Below are positions 9,001-15,957 of a stretch of DNA of 64,000 nucleotides, in pieces. The stretch comes from Clostridia bacterium. GTDB taxonomy: Bacteria > Bacillota > Clostridia > Oscillospirales > Acutalibacteraceae. A program made the translations under genes and the position numbers. The stretch spans positions 92,722 through 156,721 of the forward strand of contig JAFSCE010000020.1 of the NCBI GenBank assembly GCA_017436915.1. The letters are read 5' to 3'. Every line of letters begins with the position of its first letter. The stretch's first letter is position 1. The notes below the pieces were generated by a model. That model was not told where the DNA came from and did not search any database. It saw only the letters and a program-made list of their open reading frames with translations.

Positions 9001-11338
9001 CATTTTCACACGCCGTACCGTCGGGGAGCTCGCCCACAACGAACATATCGCCGCCGAAACCCGCCGCACGCGTTAAGGTGTGCGCTTCGGTGGTGTAAAT
9101 GGTGGTGTTGCGACGGATATAGAACGTGCGGTCGATGGCAAAATCCGCCGTGATATGGATGAGATCCTTACCGTCGGCAAGTACCGCTTCCAGTTCATCC
9201 GCTGTCGCAACATCTACCGGAATACGAGGCAACACCGGCACGACCTCTTCGCCCATGTATCCTATGTAATTGGGGATGTCGATGACCACAAAGTGGTAGG
9301 TAAGCTTGTTCGCGATTGCCGTCGCCCAGTAGGCATCGTCCAGATCGCCGGTGTAATCGCGGTCAATATACAACGCTTTATCCAAATACAAGTCAGCGTT
9401 GTAGGTGTTACCGAAGATGATCGGACCGTCGGTCGCGGTGTTACCCTCCAAGATCAAGCTCGCGAGGTTGACCACCGTATCAAAAGCGGTGTGGTACAAA
9501 AAGCCGCCTTTGCTCGCGTTGTTCTTCTTGGCAACCGAGTTGTACAGATCGATAGTGGACTGCTTGGCGGTATAGATCGCACCGCCGTTGTTCGCTTCGT
9601 TTTCGGTATAGGTGTTGCTGTGAAGCACCATTTTCGGTGCTTCGTATTCGGTGCCGTACAGGTAGATATACAGCGCACCGCCTTCGTTCGTGCAAGTGTT
9701 TTTGTGGAACGTGGTGTTGTAAATACCGCCGTTTGATCCCGTTATCATATACACCGCACCGCCCTGAGAAGTGGCGCGGTTTTCCGCCAAGGTGCTGTCG
9801 TATCCATACAAGGTCGATTCCGCTTCGCAGTAAACAAAACCGCCGTATTTCGCCGTGTTCTGCGAGGCATCGATCTCGTTGAAGCGGATGGACGATGCCG
9901 CCACAGCCGTTAACGCACCACCGTTCGTGCTGCTGCTGTTTTGCTTGATCGTACCGCCGTTGATATCGAGATAGGCAGCGTTCAGGTACACCGCACCGCC
10001 GTTGTTTTGGGCGGTGTTGTTGATGAAGTCCGCATTTTCCAAGTAGGCGGAGGCCTCTTTGTTCATATAGATCGCGCCGCCCGTTGCCAATGCACGGTTG
10101 TTTTTGAACACAACGTCCGTACCGGTGATCTCCGGCACGTCATCCTTGCTGTTGACGCCTGTTTCACACACGGCGCCACCGTAAGTTTTCGCCGTGTTGC
10201 CGTCGAAAACGGTATTCGTCAACACCAGTTCGGCTTTCGCGGCATGGATCGCACCACCGGTGCCCGTCGTGGTGGAGTTGTTGATGAACTGCGTATCCTG
10301 CGCTTCCAGTTTGTTCTGTGCATAGATCGCGCCGCCGTTGCCGGCAGACGTGTTACCTTCGAATACCACGCGGCTGTCGGCATAATCGTTTTCACCGCCC
10401 AGGTACAAAAACGCGCCGGTGCTGGCAGGCATATACACCGCACCACCGAGCGACGACGCCGAGTTGTTGCGGATCACGGCGTTATAAATATAGGTAGTAC
10501 GGTAGCAATAGACCACCGGACCGCGAGCGGCGTAGTTATCCTCAAACGTACCGCCGTAGATATACAATTTACCGTAGTTATAGATAACGGCGCCCTGACT
10601 GGAAACGCCTTCGGACACGTCGCTGGCGGCGTTTCTCACATAGGTGCCGCCGTAAATGTTCATGGTTGCTTTCGCCGACACGATCGCCACCGCACCGCCG
10701 ACCTGTTCCACATACGACACGCCGTAGTTACCGGTGAGGGTTTTTTCGTTGCCAACCTTATAGTGATTACGCATCGTAACGTTTTCGTACACATCCGCCG
10801 TCGCGCCGCCGACAATAAAGAGTGCCGAGCCCACAACGTCCACGGTCATATTGTCGCGGTTACCATCGATGATCAGAAAATCCTTTTCGGTGGAATCCGC
10901 ATGACCGAGGGTCAGCGTAACGGCCTCTTCACAAATTGTTCCGTTCGCCTCTTCGCCAACCACAAACAGATCGCCCCCAAAATCATGGGCGCGGGTAAGC
11001 GCGTGCGATTCCTCCGTGAAGATCGCCGCGTTCGCCGTTACGTAAAACGTGCGGTCAAGGATAATGTCCGCCGTGATACGGATCGCCCGCGTTTTTTCGG
11101 CGAGCGCCTCCTCTAATTCATCGGCGGTCGACACATCCACCGGATCGGCGTAAATATCCACGTCTTGTCCGGGTTCTTCCTCTTCGCCTTCCTCAGGCAG
11201 AAGTTCCCCTTCTTCCGTCGTGAGTTCCCCGTCGCCGAGTTCTTCGGCGAATACCGAGAGCGGTAGGGTGGTCACGACCAGGATCAGGCATAAAGCCAGT
11301 GCGAGAATGCGTTTGACAGTTCCGGGAAAAGCGCTCAT
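1..11338 (-). CDS. Giant secreted surface protein: beta-helix, variant PLD-like and LamG-like domains (3' end beyond window)
   Basis: The frame opens at the ATG at 11338 after a GGA-rich RBS and stays open to the left edge; I checked frame consistency at several points (GGAIY motifs near 10067, 8147 and 6008, and the last codons). Residues 1-30 form a signal peptide ending near SVFAEE, followed by an acidic linker. Residues about 65-2190 are three homologous modules, each opening with DVSTADELE-like and DRTFY motifs and continuing as GGAIY/FxxN parallel beta-helix repeats of polymorphic-outer-membrane-protein type. Residues about 2215-2690 resemble a two-half phospholipase D fold with HNK at 2419 and 2643. 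CQDCG and CVACG pairs follow, then five LamG-like repeats of roughly 170 residues and another CEHCG pair. It is probably a cell-wall or secreted adhesin; any anchor lies outside the window. It begins 30 bp after capF and may be cotranscribed with it. Confidence 0.9.
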   Translation of the reverse strand, partial: MSAFPGTVKRILALALCLILVVTTLPLSVFAEELGDGELTTEEGELLPEEGEEEEPGQDVDIYADPVDVSTADELEEALAEKTRAIRITADIILDRTFYVTANAAIFTEESHALTRAHDFGGDLFVVGEEANGTICEEAVTLTLGHADSTEKDFLIIDGNRDNMTVDVVGSALFIVGGATADVYENVTMRNHYKVGNEKTLTGNYGVSYVEQVGGAVAIVSAKATMNIYGGTYVRNAASDVSEGVSSQGAVIYNYGKLYIYGGTFEDNYAARGPVVYCYRTTYIYNAVIRNNSASSLGGAVYMPASTGAFLYLGGENDYADSRVVFEGNTSAGNGGAIYAQNKLEAQDTQFINNSTTTGTGGAIHAAKAELVLTNTVFDGNTAKTYGGAVCETGVNSKDDVPEITGTDVVFKNNRALATGGAIYMNKEASAYLENADFINNTAQNNGGAVYLNAAYLDINGGTIKQNSSSTNGGALTAVAASSIRFNEIDASQNTAKYGGFVYCEAESTLYGYDSTLAENRATSQGGAVYMITGSNGGIYNTTFHKNTCTNEGGALYIYLYGTEYEAPKMVLHSNTYTENEANNGGAIYTAKQSTIDLYNSVAKKNNASKGGFLYHTAFDTVVNLASLILEGNTATDGPIIFGNTYNADLYLDKALYIDRDYTGDLDDAYWATAIANKLTYHFVVIDIPNYIGYMGEEVVPVLPRIPVDVATADELEAVLADGKDLIHITADFAIDRTFYIRRNTTIYTTEAHTLTRAAGFGGDMFVVGELPDGTACENAVTLTLGDPESKTKNLLVIDGNKDNVTVDVTGSVLFVVGGATADLYENVTIRNHHKIGNEKTLTGNYGVSYVEQVGGAVAIVSAKAAMNIYGGTYAGNSVSDVAEGVSSQGAVIYNFGTLSIYGGTFEDNYAARGSVVYCYRKTYIYNAVIRNNSASSLGGAVYMPASTGAFLYLGGENEVADSRVVFEGNSAPSGGAIYAQNKLEAQDTQFINNSATTGTGGAIHASKVELVLTNTVFDGNTAKTYGGAVYETGVNSKDDVPEITGTDVVFKNNSVSATGGAIYMNKEAEAVMENVEFTANTAPNNGGAVYLNNARIEMTNATITGNGGCANGGAAALTAGAHLEINGGTISQNTATAEGGAIALYASATAVLNKVTAVGNQGKNGGFAYVEDGALLTMYRSRIEENVSTLNGGAIALYDGGLANIYATDFIKNTTQGSGNGGALFLYTDTAEVLVHSCTFTENNAAYGGAIYASNKAIAKLYNLTATGNTATRGGFLYETTTGTTLTLVGLTVSGNTAADGGPIIWGNSTGAVLYIDKTQVTDRDHSGALNSAYWSAAIVNKLKVYDISESIPKWLDYREEAYDHLAHAVDVSTADQLEAAILSGASAIRIIADITVDRTFYITGKTTIFSTLPRTLKRAPDFGGDIFVVGENQDGKSALLLGGNAKLVLGNPLSTRDNMLIIDGNDQNMTVPVVGSALFICHSASVDLHQNVTAQNMHKTGNERTFNEVHHLPIANRVGGTLAVVASGSLNIYGGLYQNNRINEEDTSSEETRNSSVGGLIFNKSNVYIHGGVFRNNEAARGGVVYSYGILKIYGGSFIENVATVSGGVIYTPNTASSHTHIGNTDENGAAVLFQNNVSVGHGGAIASSALCALVIHGNTMFAGNISTGGSGGAISSYGQLTVRDTVFSGNASKSHGGAVYVSNSSASYITRYSNFVGCTFENNVATTGGALAVYASNSGFENGAIATVTDCKFTANTAASTASKSTKSYGGAIYVERRSSLTVKGTNFKQNTARTEGGAVYAGGASTVSLTDTVFDRNAILENGNHGGAVAIHSVTLTAEEVTFKGNTAGSNGGALYVSYASAHDRNSEVLLKDSTFSSNSTEDLGGALYVTKQTVETEKRILTVQNTSFTSNSATQGGAMYFVSGTDAYMTDTTFSKNEATDGAGGAIYSSGAELELDTATFTQNTSTGSGAALHLKGQGKTTLYAVTATGNATESAGGFLYAADCTLTVYDSVLTANTAKTNGGSIALYGGASANIYNTQFNQNIAEASGGGMFLYTNEAPCVLHTCTFTGNVGNYGGAIYASNKTTASLYNLTATANESQKGGFLYETTTGTTLTLVGATVSGNTAAAGGPVIWGNSAGAVLRLDKSQFNDEDRFLGILGDSYWEEAITNALTVEEITAQVPDYDPYESKRVEDPTTPATKEPVPVQELFTLAAKTSNTVISGSYSKLPRLDNSSNFMSKNVTTFENINGGNVTVDTFVYSAKDTEDNCNVGMGLLIWQAMCYKQAHPEEDVYIDTSSYRFSVQTAVNISRTSRYFGYMRLLTGTDNYDKLGFVRIAYLLTSAAKMGIHVNVIGHIDAYPTTKDSLQLYDYFTTQLNDPCDPKYVQDGVIGDYLDFTMVDWTLQNKGGTDMMHNKMCAVSHYLDMNGVVHKNAVWSSSTNLDGINAAGQNGNWKQQTATIVSDHEALYKTAVNYLRLIPQYQEQEEIYEFQAIVNRRSTQQSQLILAGRENEIPDGEQIIYLGRDTDKVFELYFTPMGGDILSWDEVHNPYCKYLRKLYDSEDYILFTWNAAEYNGEFALGRQIEEMIIAAFHDNRNVNNRIYGNMENFDASSFDDLTVGVDIGAKSFNQLDFGQIHNKDVQFSYVEDGQRYYVSLMNSMNFHSGSMYYQSNFALVIKETECSEDSVFFTLADLTTKDIVDHNYGPEQTHLPDDMSDGYTYKACQDCGKIVTTGIVHRPGEWIVVREATAAEKGIQYKACVACGVMLESREYRLIEGGSSVTLSDINGKTFTADTATQIPVTMTGMPHTLEATIRLSPKTNGRGGVIVGNYDAVSENQVNLEIHAYGKVRLYYTNGGIAESCIFNTDIRSEDPTHIAVTINGLTATLYVNGEAVETATLTVAYPESAENFVIGGDRRASNPYYFRGTIYSVSLFGDVRTEQEVAKDAVLVTDDADALLYTDRFSTPYVGKITVGEAAGKLFNEMNMVDMGELSETPHTMEAEILLSKDQEDYAGVIMGTDADGKGKQMYLEVVENGLPRLILADGEKQTAYTFTTDIRSDSTTHIALTIADMTITLYVNGEIAEVLPLSAALPEVIGKYVLGGNSLTNSTAYFTGKIYSASLFADARTQEQIKQDMIWVGKDTEGLLYTGNFVAVGGGETSSGITFKANGLLAIEKTFSQAPRTIEATVRVPKTMSARAGVILGNYKGGNEEQLNLEVYYNGQLRLFYVSGGQKAECLFTTDIRSNTPKHIAVTVEGLLATLYVDGAVAEIATLSVAYTEATDNFVVGGDNRIGNTQYFKGTLYSVALFSDVRTAEEIAADAATLPVQDDHLLYADAYSTGASEKAIHVYDVAGKEFVSTEKHEIDTLADTPHTIEALVQLSESVADRGGVIVGNYDSGNGEQLNLEVYTKGRIRLFYIAEGKKVSAVFATDIRSETPKHIAVCVDGSNATLYVDGLATETVKISSPYAAATENFVIGGDNRYANAAYFKGKIYSVSLFADVRTPEQIRRDSICVNNSEPSLLYTTNYVIEPKTATYTSADGKTFSTKEKLSLTEALSGAPHTIEATVLVPKSTDDRAGVIVGNYIGGATEQLNLEIYTYGRLRLFYIVGGQRYDHVFETDIRSDKPVHVAVVVNGTQATLYVDGAMKENAMLSAPLPEVTENFVVGGDNRVGNFQYFKGKLYSVSLFADARTSAEILKDIGFVAADAPDALYVKYFTAPECSANIENGVHTESDWIVDHVSTETESGVMHTQCEHCGVRFKVAQMGKSVTDG
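8040..8840 (-). repeat. Segmental repeat, copy in beta-helix module B
   Basis: This stretch of the giant surface gene matches 9960-10763 almost base for base, at an offset of 1920-1923 bp with a 3-nt in-frame indel. It encodes beta-helix coils. The near-identity suggests recent duplication or gene conversion. Confidence 0.85.
9960..10763 (-). repeat. Segmental repeat, copy in beta-helix module A
   Basis: This is the partner of the 8040-8840 segment. Long identical runs occur, for example around 10101-10150 versus 8181-8230. Differences are mostly single bases, and the reading frame is kept. Confidence 0.85.
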
Positions 11339-11368
11339 GTTCTTGTTCCGTCCTTTCGTATCGCAATC

Positions 11369-12568
11369 TTATTCTACGGGTTCGAAAAACGTGTCGGGGT
11401 GGGCGGGGTCAAACAATTCGTTTGCCCACATAACGGTCACCAGATCATCCGTATCCGACAGGTTGATAATGTTGTGCGTATAGCCGGGGAGCATGTGCAC
11501 GGCTTCAATCTTCTCACCGCTGACTTCAAAGTTCAGCACTTCGTCCGAGCCGATTTTGCGTTGCTGAATGAGACCTTTGCCGGAAACGACCATGAAAAAC
11601 TCCCATTTGGTGTGGTGCCAGTGCTGACCTTTGGTGATACCGGGCTTTGAAATATTGACACTGACCTGTCCGTGCGCCGCGGTTTTGATAAGTTCCGTAA
11701 AGCTGCCGCGCTCATCCACGTTCATGTTGAGCGGAAATGCTGCCTTTTCTTTCGGCAGGTAGGACAGGTAGGTAGAATACAATTTTTTAGCAAACGAATC
11801 GTGTGCAATCTCGGGCATCACGAGCGTTTGCGGTTGGACCTTGAACGATTCGAGCAACGATACGATCTCACCGAGCGTCACTTTATGCGTGGTGGGGGCG
11901 GCACAAAATGCGCCGTCAGCACACAGCACGGTGGTGATACCGTCAAAGATGCAGTGATGCTCGACACCCTCTAAAGCGTCCAGCATTTCCTCCACAAGAT
12001 CGTCGATATAAAGCAGTTCCAGTTGTATTGACGGGTCGTTGATCGTGAGAGGCAGGTCGTGTGCCGTGTTGTGGCAGAATGTCGCCACCGCCGAATTATA
12101 ATTCGGGCGGCACCATTTGCCAAACAGATTGGGGAAACGGTAGACGAGCACCTTGGCACCCGTTTCTTCCCCATATGCAAAGAAAAGATCCTCCCCTGCT
12201 TTTTTGGAACGGCCGTACTCACTGTCGTATCGACCGATGCAGGTCGCCTGAATGGAGGACGAGAGCATCACGGGGCAGGTGTTACCGTACTTTTTAAGTG
12301 TATCAAGCAGAGTAGACGCAAAGCCGAAATTGCCTTGCATAAACTCCTCGGTATTCTGCGGGCGATTGACACCCGCCAAATTGAACACAAAATCCGCTTG
12401 CTTGCAGTACGCATCGAGTTCTTCAGGTGTGGAATCGATATCGTAGCAATAGATCTCCTCAATGCTAAGCGACGGGCGGGTACGGTTTTTGCCGTCGCGA
12501 ATGGTTTTTAAGGTTTCCACAAGGTTTTTTCCGACAAAACCGTTTGCACCGGTGACTAAAATCTTCAT
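11369..12568 (-). CDS. capF: CapF/WbjC-type bifunctional epimerase-reductase (UDP-L-FucNAc pathway)
   Basis: The N-terminal 250 residues are an NAD(P)-binding SDR domain beginning MKILVTGANGFVGKN. The C-terminal third is a cupin with the motif GQHWHHTKWEFF and a second conserved segment LPGYTHNIINLSD. This SDR-cupin fusion of about 400 residues (399 here) is diagnostic of CapF/WbjC/FnlB, which epimerises C3 and then reduces C4 of the UDP-4-keto sugar made by CapE. The next enzyme in the pathway is CapG. All three genes lie together here, interrupted only by a nucleotidyltransferase-like gene. The stop is followed 30 bp later by the start of the giant surface protein gene. Confidence 0.93.
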   Translation of the reverse strand: MKILVTGANGFVGKNLVETLKTIRDGKNRTRPSLSIEEIYCYDIDSTPEELDAYCKQADFVFNLAGVNRPQNTEEFMQGNFGFASTLLDTLKKYGNTCPVMLSSSIQATCIGRYDSEYGRSKKAGEDLFFAYGEETGAKVLVYRFPNLFGKWCRPNYNSAVATFCHNTAHDLPLTINDPSIQLELLYIDDLVEEMLDALEGVEHHCIFDGITTVLCADGAFCAAPTTHKVTLGEIVSLLESFKVQPQTLVMPEIAHDSFAKKLYSTYLSYLPKEKAAFPLNMNVDERGSFTELIKTAAHGQVSVNISKPGITKGQHWHHTKWEFFMVVSGKGLIQQRKIGSDEVLNFEVSGEKIEAVHMLPGYTHNIINLSDTDDLVTVMWANELFDPAHPDTFFEPVE

Positions 12569-12577
12569 ACGATCACC

Positions 12578-13735
12578 TCACAGATCTAATTCATCAAATA
12601 AGCGTGCCACCTCGTTCGCCTGTTCGGCCGAAACGGTGGTATTGGTTTCCCATTCAAGTTGCATGCGGCGGCGTTTCTCGGGAGAAAGCAACACAAACCA
12701 CCGTCTGACCCACATAACGGGCAGCAACCATTTATGTTTTTGTAAAACGGGATACCGAAATGCGAGTGACGCATACGGCGGGAATACCCGCTTTAGCAAA
12801 TACCGTCCTTTATCCGTATCGTCGCGCCGACGAATCGATACGGCGGTTTCGCTTTCGCCGTAACGCAGAATAAACGCGGCAAAACGCTGTGTATCCTCCC
12901 CTGCCGCTGCATTGGAAAACCAATGCTCGGACAAGCGTCGTGCAGCAGTGGCGAAGGTCAACAGCCCGCCTTGTTTGAGCAGCGTATCACGCGCGGCGGG
13001 ATCGTGCGGCACACGGTGCTCGAGCACCCACAGATCCATAAACGGACGGATGCTGCACCCCACGCTGCGAATATGCTTTGCCATGTGGGCGATGTGATAA
13101 AAATAGAACATCGCATCGGTCATCTCATAACAAGACGAGCCCTCCGATACGGGAGCGGCATGCTCCCACACCCGATTGAGGATGGCGGCACCGTCGTTTT
13201 GGTTGCTGTCTTCCATCAGATCGTAATGCAGTTCAATGAGAACGCCGCTTTTGGAAAACAGCGATACGTCGTGCGAGGTGAGTTTCCCGTTGCCGATATA
13301 CCCGAGCGCCGCTTTCAGCGTTTCCTGCGCCCGCTCTAAATCCTCACGGTGCACCAACACGTCAATATCGCAACTGCTTCTCAGATACGGATCGGGGTAA
13401 TACTGCCGCAGTACCGCCCCTTTGAGCAGGATGAATGGAATGCCCGCCGCGTCCAACGCTTCGGCGGTGCGCAAGCGCTCTTGTTCTTGCACCGCATAAC
13501 GCTGCAGCAGTTCCAACTGCTGTTCTGCAAATTCCCCCGCAAGCGGACGATCCTCTGTTAGTAATCCGTTTTGATACAGCGCATCACCGACGATATGTAC
13601 CACGTTGTGGCGGCGGGATAACCGATATAACGCTTTCAGCGTATCATCCGTCACCGCGCCGTTCTCGGTCGGTTCTCCCTTTAATGAAAAACGGAGGAGC
13701 GAAAATAAAAGCTCCGTTTCACGCGTCATTTTCAC
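12578..13735 (-). CDS. Nucleotidyltransferase-fold protein of the PF14907 (NTP_transf_5) type
   Basis: The 385-residue protein contains FILLKGAVL followed by LRSSCDIDVLV, the conserved Gly-Ala and Asp-x-Asp core of the uncharacterised nucleotidyltransferase family (NTP_transf_5). It then has a predicted alpha-helical remainder with HIAHMAKH. Members of this family recur in polysaccharide and natural-product clusters, but their substrate is not established. Here it sits between capF and capG with short gaps (9 bp and 12 bp), so it is cotranscribed with L-FucNAc synthesis. It has no signal peptide or membrane segment and is probably cytoplasmic. A role in transferring a nucleotide or modifying a sugar or lipid carrier is only a guess. 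Confidence 0.75.
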   Translation of the reverse strand: MKMTRETELLFSLLRFSLKGEPTENGAVTDDTLKALYRLSRRHNVVHIVGDALYQNGLLTEDRPLAGEFAEQQLELLQRYAVQEQERLRTAEALDAAGIPFILLKGAVLRQYYPDPYLRSSCDIDVLVHREDLERAQETLKAALGYIGNGKLTSHDVSLFSKSGVLIELHYDLMEDSNQNDGAAILNRVWEHAAPVSEGSSCYEMTDAMFYFYHIAHMAKHIRSVGCSIRPFMDLWVLEHRVPHDPAARDTLLKQGGLLTFATAARRLSEHWFSNAAAGEDTQRFAAFILRYGESETAVSIRRRDDTDKGRYLLKRVFPPYASLAFRYPVLQKHKWLLPVMWVRRWFVLLSPEKRRRMQLEWETNTTVSAEQANEVARLFDELDL

Positions 13736-13747
13736 TCCTCCTCTACA

Positions 13748-14908
13748 TTAAAATTTACGCCAGACCATTTTGTTGACCACGCCAACGTACGATTGGATGA
13801 TCTTGACGACTTTCGTGGACACGTTTTCCTCAATATAATCGGGAACGGGAATGCCGTAATCGCCGTTTTGATTCATGGTGACGGCGGTATCCACCGATTG
13901 CAACAAGCCGACCTCGTCGATACCCGACAGAATAAAGCACGCTTTATCCAGCGCTTCGGGGCGCTCGGTGGAGGTGCGGATGCACACCGCGGGGAACGGC
14001 TTGCCGATGGACGTAAAGAAGCTGCTCTCCTCCGGCAAGGTACCCGAATCGGATACCACGCAAAACGCGTTCATCTGTAGGCAGTTGTAATCGTGGAAGC
14101 CGAGCGGCTCGTGACGAATCACGCGTTTGTCAAGTTCAAAACCGCTTGCCTCCAGCCGATTGCGGGAACGCGGATGACAGGAGTACAGGATCGGCAGATC
14201 GTATTTCTCCGCCATTTTGTTGATGGCGGTAAACAAGCTTGTAAAGTTTTTCTCGGTATCGATATTCTCTTCACGATGGGCGGAAAGCAAAATATACTTG
14301 CCTTTTTCAAGCCCTAACCGTTTGTGAATATCGCTTTTTTCAATGTCCGCTAAGTTATTGTGCAACACTTCCGCCATGGGGGAACCCGTAACGTAAGTGC
14401 GCTCTTTCGGGAGCCCGCAATCGGCAAGATAGCGGCGGGCGTGCTCGGAATACGCCATGTTCACATCCGAAATGATGTCCACGATACGGCGGTTGGTCTC
14501 CTCCGGCAAGCACTCGTCCTTGCAACGGTTACCCGCTTCCATGTGAAAGATCGGGATGTGCAGACGCTTCGCGCCAATGACCGACAAACAGCTGTTGGTA
14601 TCGCCGAGCACCAAGACGGCATCCGGTTTGATCTCTTCCATCAGCTTGTACGATTTGGCGATGATGTTGCCGCAGGTCTCACCGAGATCGGCACCCACCG
14701 CGTCCAAATATACGTCGGGATCGTCCAATTTGAGGTCCTTGAAAAATACACCGTTTAAGGTGTAATCGTAGTTTTGACCGGTATGCGCCAGGATGGTATC
14801 AAAATAGGTGCGGCATTTGTTAATGACCGCCGCCAAGCGAATGATCTCGGGGCGTGTTCCGACGATGATTAAAAGTTTCAGTTTGCCGTTGTTTTTAAAA
14901 GCCGCCAT
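13748..14908 (-). CDS. capG: CapG/WbjD-type UDP-sugar 2-epimerase (UDP-L-FucNAc synthesis)
   Basis: This is a 386-residue GT-B-fold non-hydrolysing 2-epimerase with IVGTRPEIIRL at the N-terminus, a GDTNSC motif, HMEAGNRC and LPEETNRR. The FnlC/WbjD/CapG subfamily differs from WecB by the HMEAGNRC variant of HVEAGLRT, and both types are present in this operon (the WecB type is at 15958-17049). It would convert UDP-L-PneNAc to UDP-L-FucNAc, the last step after CapE and CapF. It starts 2 bp after the capE stop, so translation is probably coupled. Confidence 0.88.
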   Translation of the reverse strand: MAAFKNNGKLKLLIIVGTRPEIIRLAAVINKCRTYFDTILAHTGQNYDYTLNGVFFKDLKLDDPDVYLDAVGADLGETCGNIIAKSYKLMEEIKPDAVLVLGDTNSCLSVIGAKRLHIPIFHMEAGNRCKDECLPEETNRRIVDIISDVNMAYSEHARRYLADCGLPKERTYVTGSPMAEVLHNNLADIEKSDIHKRLGLEKGKYILLSAHREENIDTEKNFTSLFTAINKMAEKYDLPILYSCHPRSRNRLEASGFELDKRVIRHEPLGFHDYNCLQMNAFCVVSDSGTLPEESSFFTSIGKPFPAVCIRTSTERPEALDKACFILSGIDEVGLLQSVDTAVTMNQNGDYGIPVPDYIEENVSTKVVKIIQSYVGVVNKMVWRKF

Positions 14909-14910
14909 AA

Positions 14911-15954
14911 TTACTTGTCCTCCGCTAACCGTTCTTGAATGTAGGCAAGGGATGCGATTTTTTCTTTGGTTTGCTCCACGTCTAAGAGTTCCGTGTTATT
15001 GGAGTTAAACTCCGTCAGCGGATTGCGCTCGGCATCGCCTTTGTTGAAATACTTATCGTAGTTTAAGCCGCGGTTATCGCAGGGGACGCGGTAGAAGTCG
15101 CCCATATCGATCGCGTTCGCACATTCCTCGTTGGTGAGCAGGGTTTCGTACATTTTCTCGCCGTGGCGGATACCGATGACCTTGATATTCTCTTTGTCAC
15201 CACCGAACAGTTCGCAAACCGCTTCCGCTTGCGTCTGAATGGTGCAGGCGGGGGCTTTTTGCACGAGAATATCGCCCGCTTGTCCGTGTTCAAACGCAAA
15301 CAGCACGAGATCCACCGCCTCGTCCAGCGACATAATGAAACGCGTCATATTGCCGTCGGTGATGGTGATGGGTTTGCCCGCTTTGATCTGATCGATCCAC
15401 AGCGGAATGACCGAGCCGCGCGAGCACATCACGTTACCGTAACGCGTGCAGGTGATAGTGGTCTTTGCGGGGTCGACGGTGCGAGATTTTGCCACGACCA
15501 CCTTTTCCATCATCGCTTTGGACGTACCCATCGCGTTGACGGGGTATGCTGCCTTGTCGGTGGACAAGCAGACCACGTTTTTAACCCCCGCTTCGATAGC
15601 GGCAGTCAGCACGTTATCCGTGCCGATGACGTTGGTGCGCACCGCTTCCATCGGGAAAAACTCGCAGGACGGCACTTGTTTTAATGCCGCCGCATGGAAG
15701 ATATAATCGACTCCGTGCATGGCGTTCTTCACGGAACTTAAATCGCGCACGTCACCGATATAAAATTTGATCTTGTCTGCAACCTCGGGCATTTTTGCCT
15801 GAAACTCATGGCGCATGTCGTCCTGTTTTTTCTCATCGCGGGAGAAAATGCGAATCTCGCCGATATCGGTCTTCAGAAAACGGTTGAGCACCGCGTTACC
15901 GAAACTACCGGTACCTCCCGTAATCATTAAGGTTTTCCCCTTAAACAAACTCAT
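14911..15954 (-). CDS. capE: CapE/WbjB-type UDP-GlcNAc 4,6-dehydratase (5-epimerising)
   Basis: The protein is a 347-residue soluble SDR with the nucleotide motif TGGTGSFGNAVL, and LSTDKAAYPVNAMGTSK, in which the usual catalytic Tyr is replaced by Met (MxxxK) as in CapE, FlaA1 and PseB. It lacks the membrane domains of CapD/PglF. It initiates UDP-L-FucNAc synthesis by making the UDP-2-acetamido-4-keto-6-deoxy-L-arabino sugar. The same intermediate is the substrate of PseC-type aminotransferases, which matters because a DegT aminotransferase opens this operon. It lies between capG and wecB with 2-3 bp gaps. Confidence 0.9.
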   Translation of the reverse strand: MSLFKGKTLMITGGTGSFGNAVLNRFLKTDIGEIRIFSRDEKKQDDMRHEFQAKMPEVADKIKFYIGDVRDLSSVKNAMHGVDYIFHAAALKQVPSCEFFPMEAVRTNVIGTDNVLTAAIEAGVKNVVCLSTDKAAYPVNAMGTSKAMMEKVVVAKSRTVDPAKTTITCTRYGNVMCSRGSVIPLWIDQIKAGKPITITDGNMTRFIMSLDEAVDLVLFAFEHGQAGDILVQKAPACTIQTQAEAVCELFGGDKENIKVIGIRHGEKMYETLLTNEECANAIDMGDFYRVPCDNRGLNYDKYFNKGDAERNPLTEFNSNNTELLDVEQTKEKIASLAYIQERLAEDK

Positions 15955-15957
15955 GGT

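Noticed and set aside
9941..11116. Plus-strand open frame of 391 codons opposite the giant gene
   Set aside because: Same reason; its internal repeats mirror the duplicated modules on the other strand.
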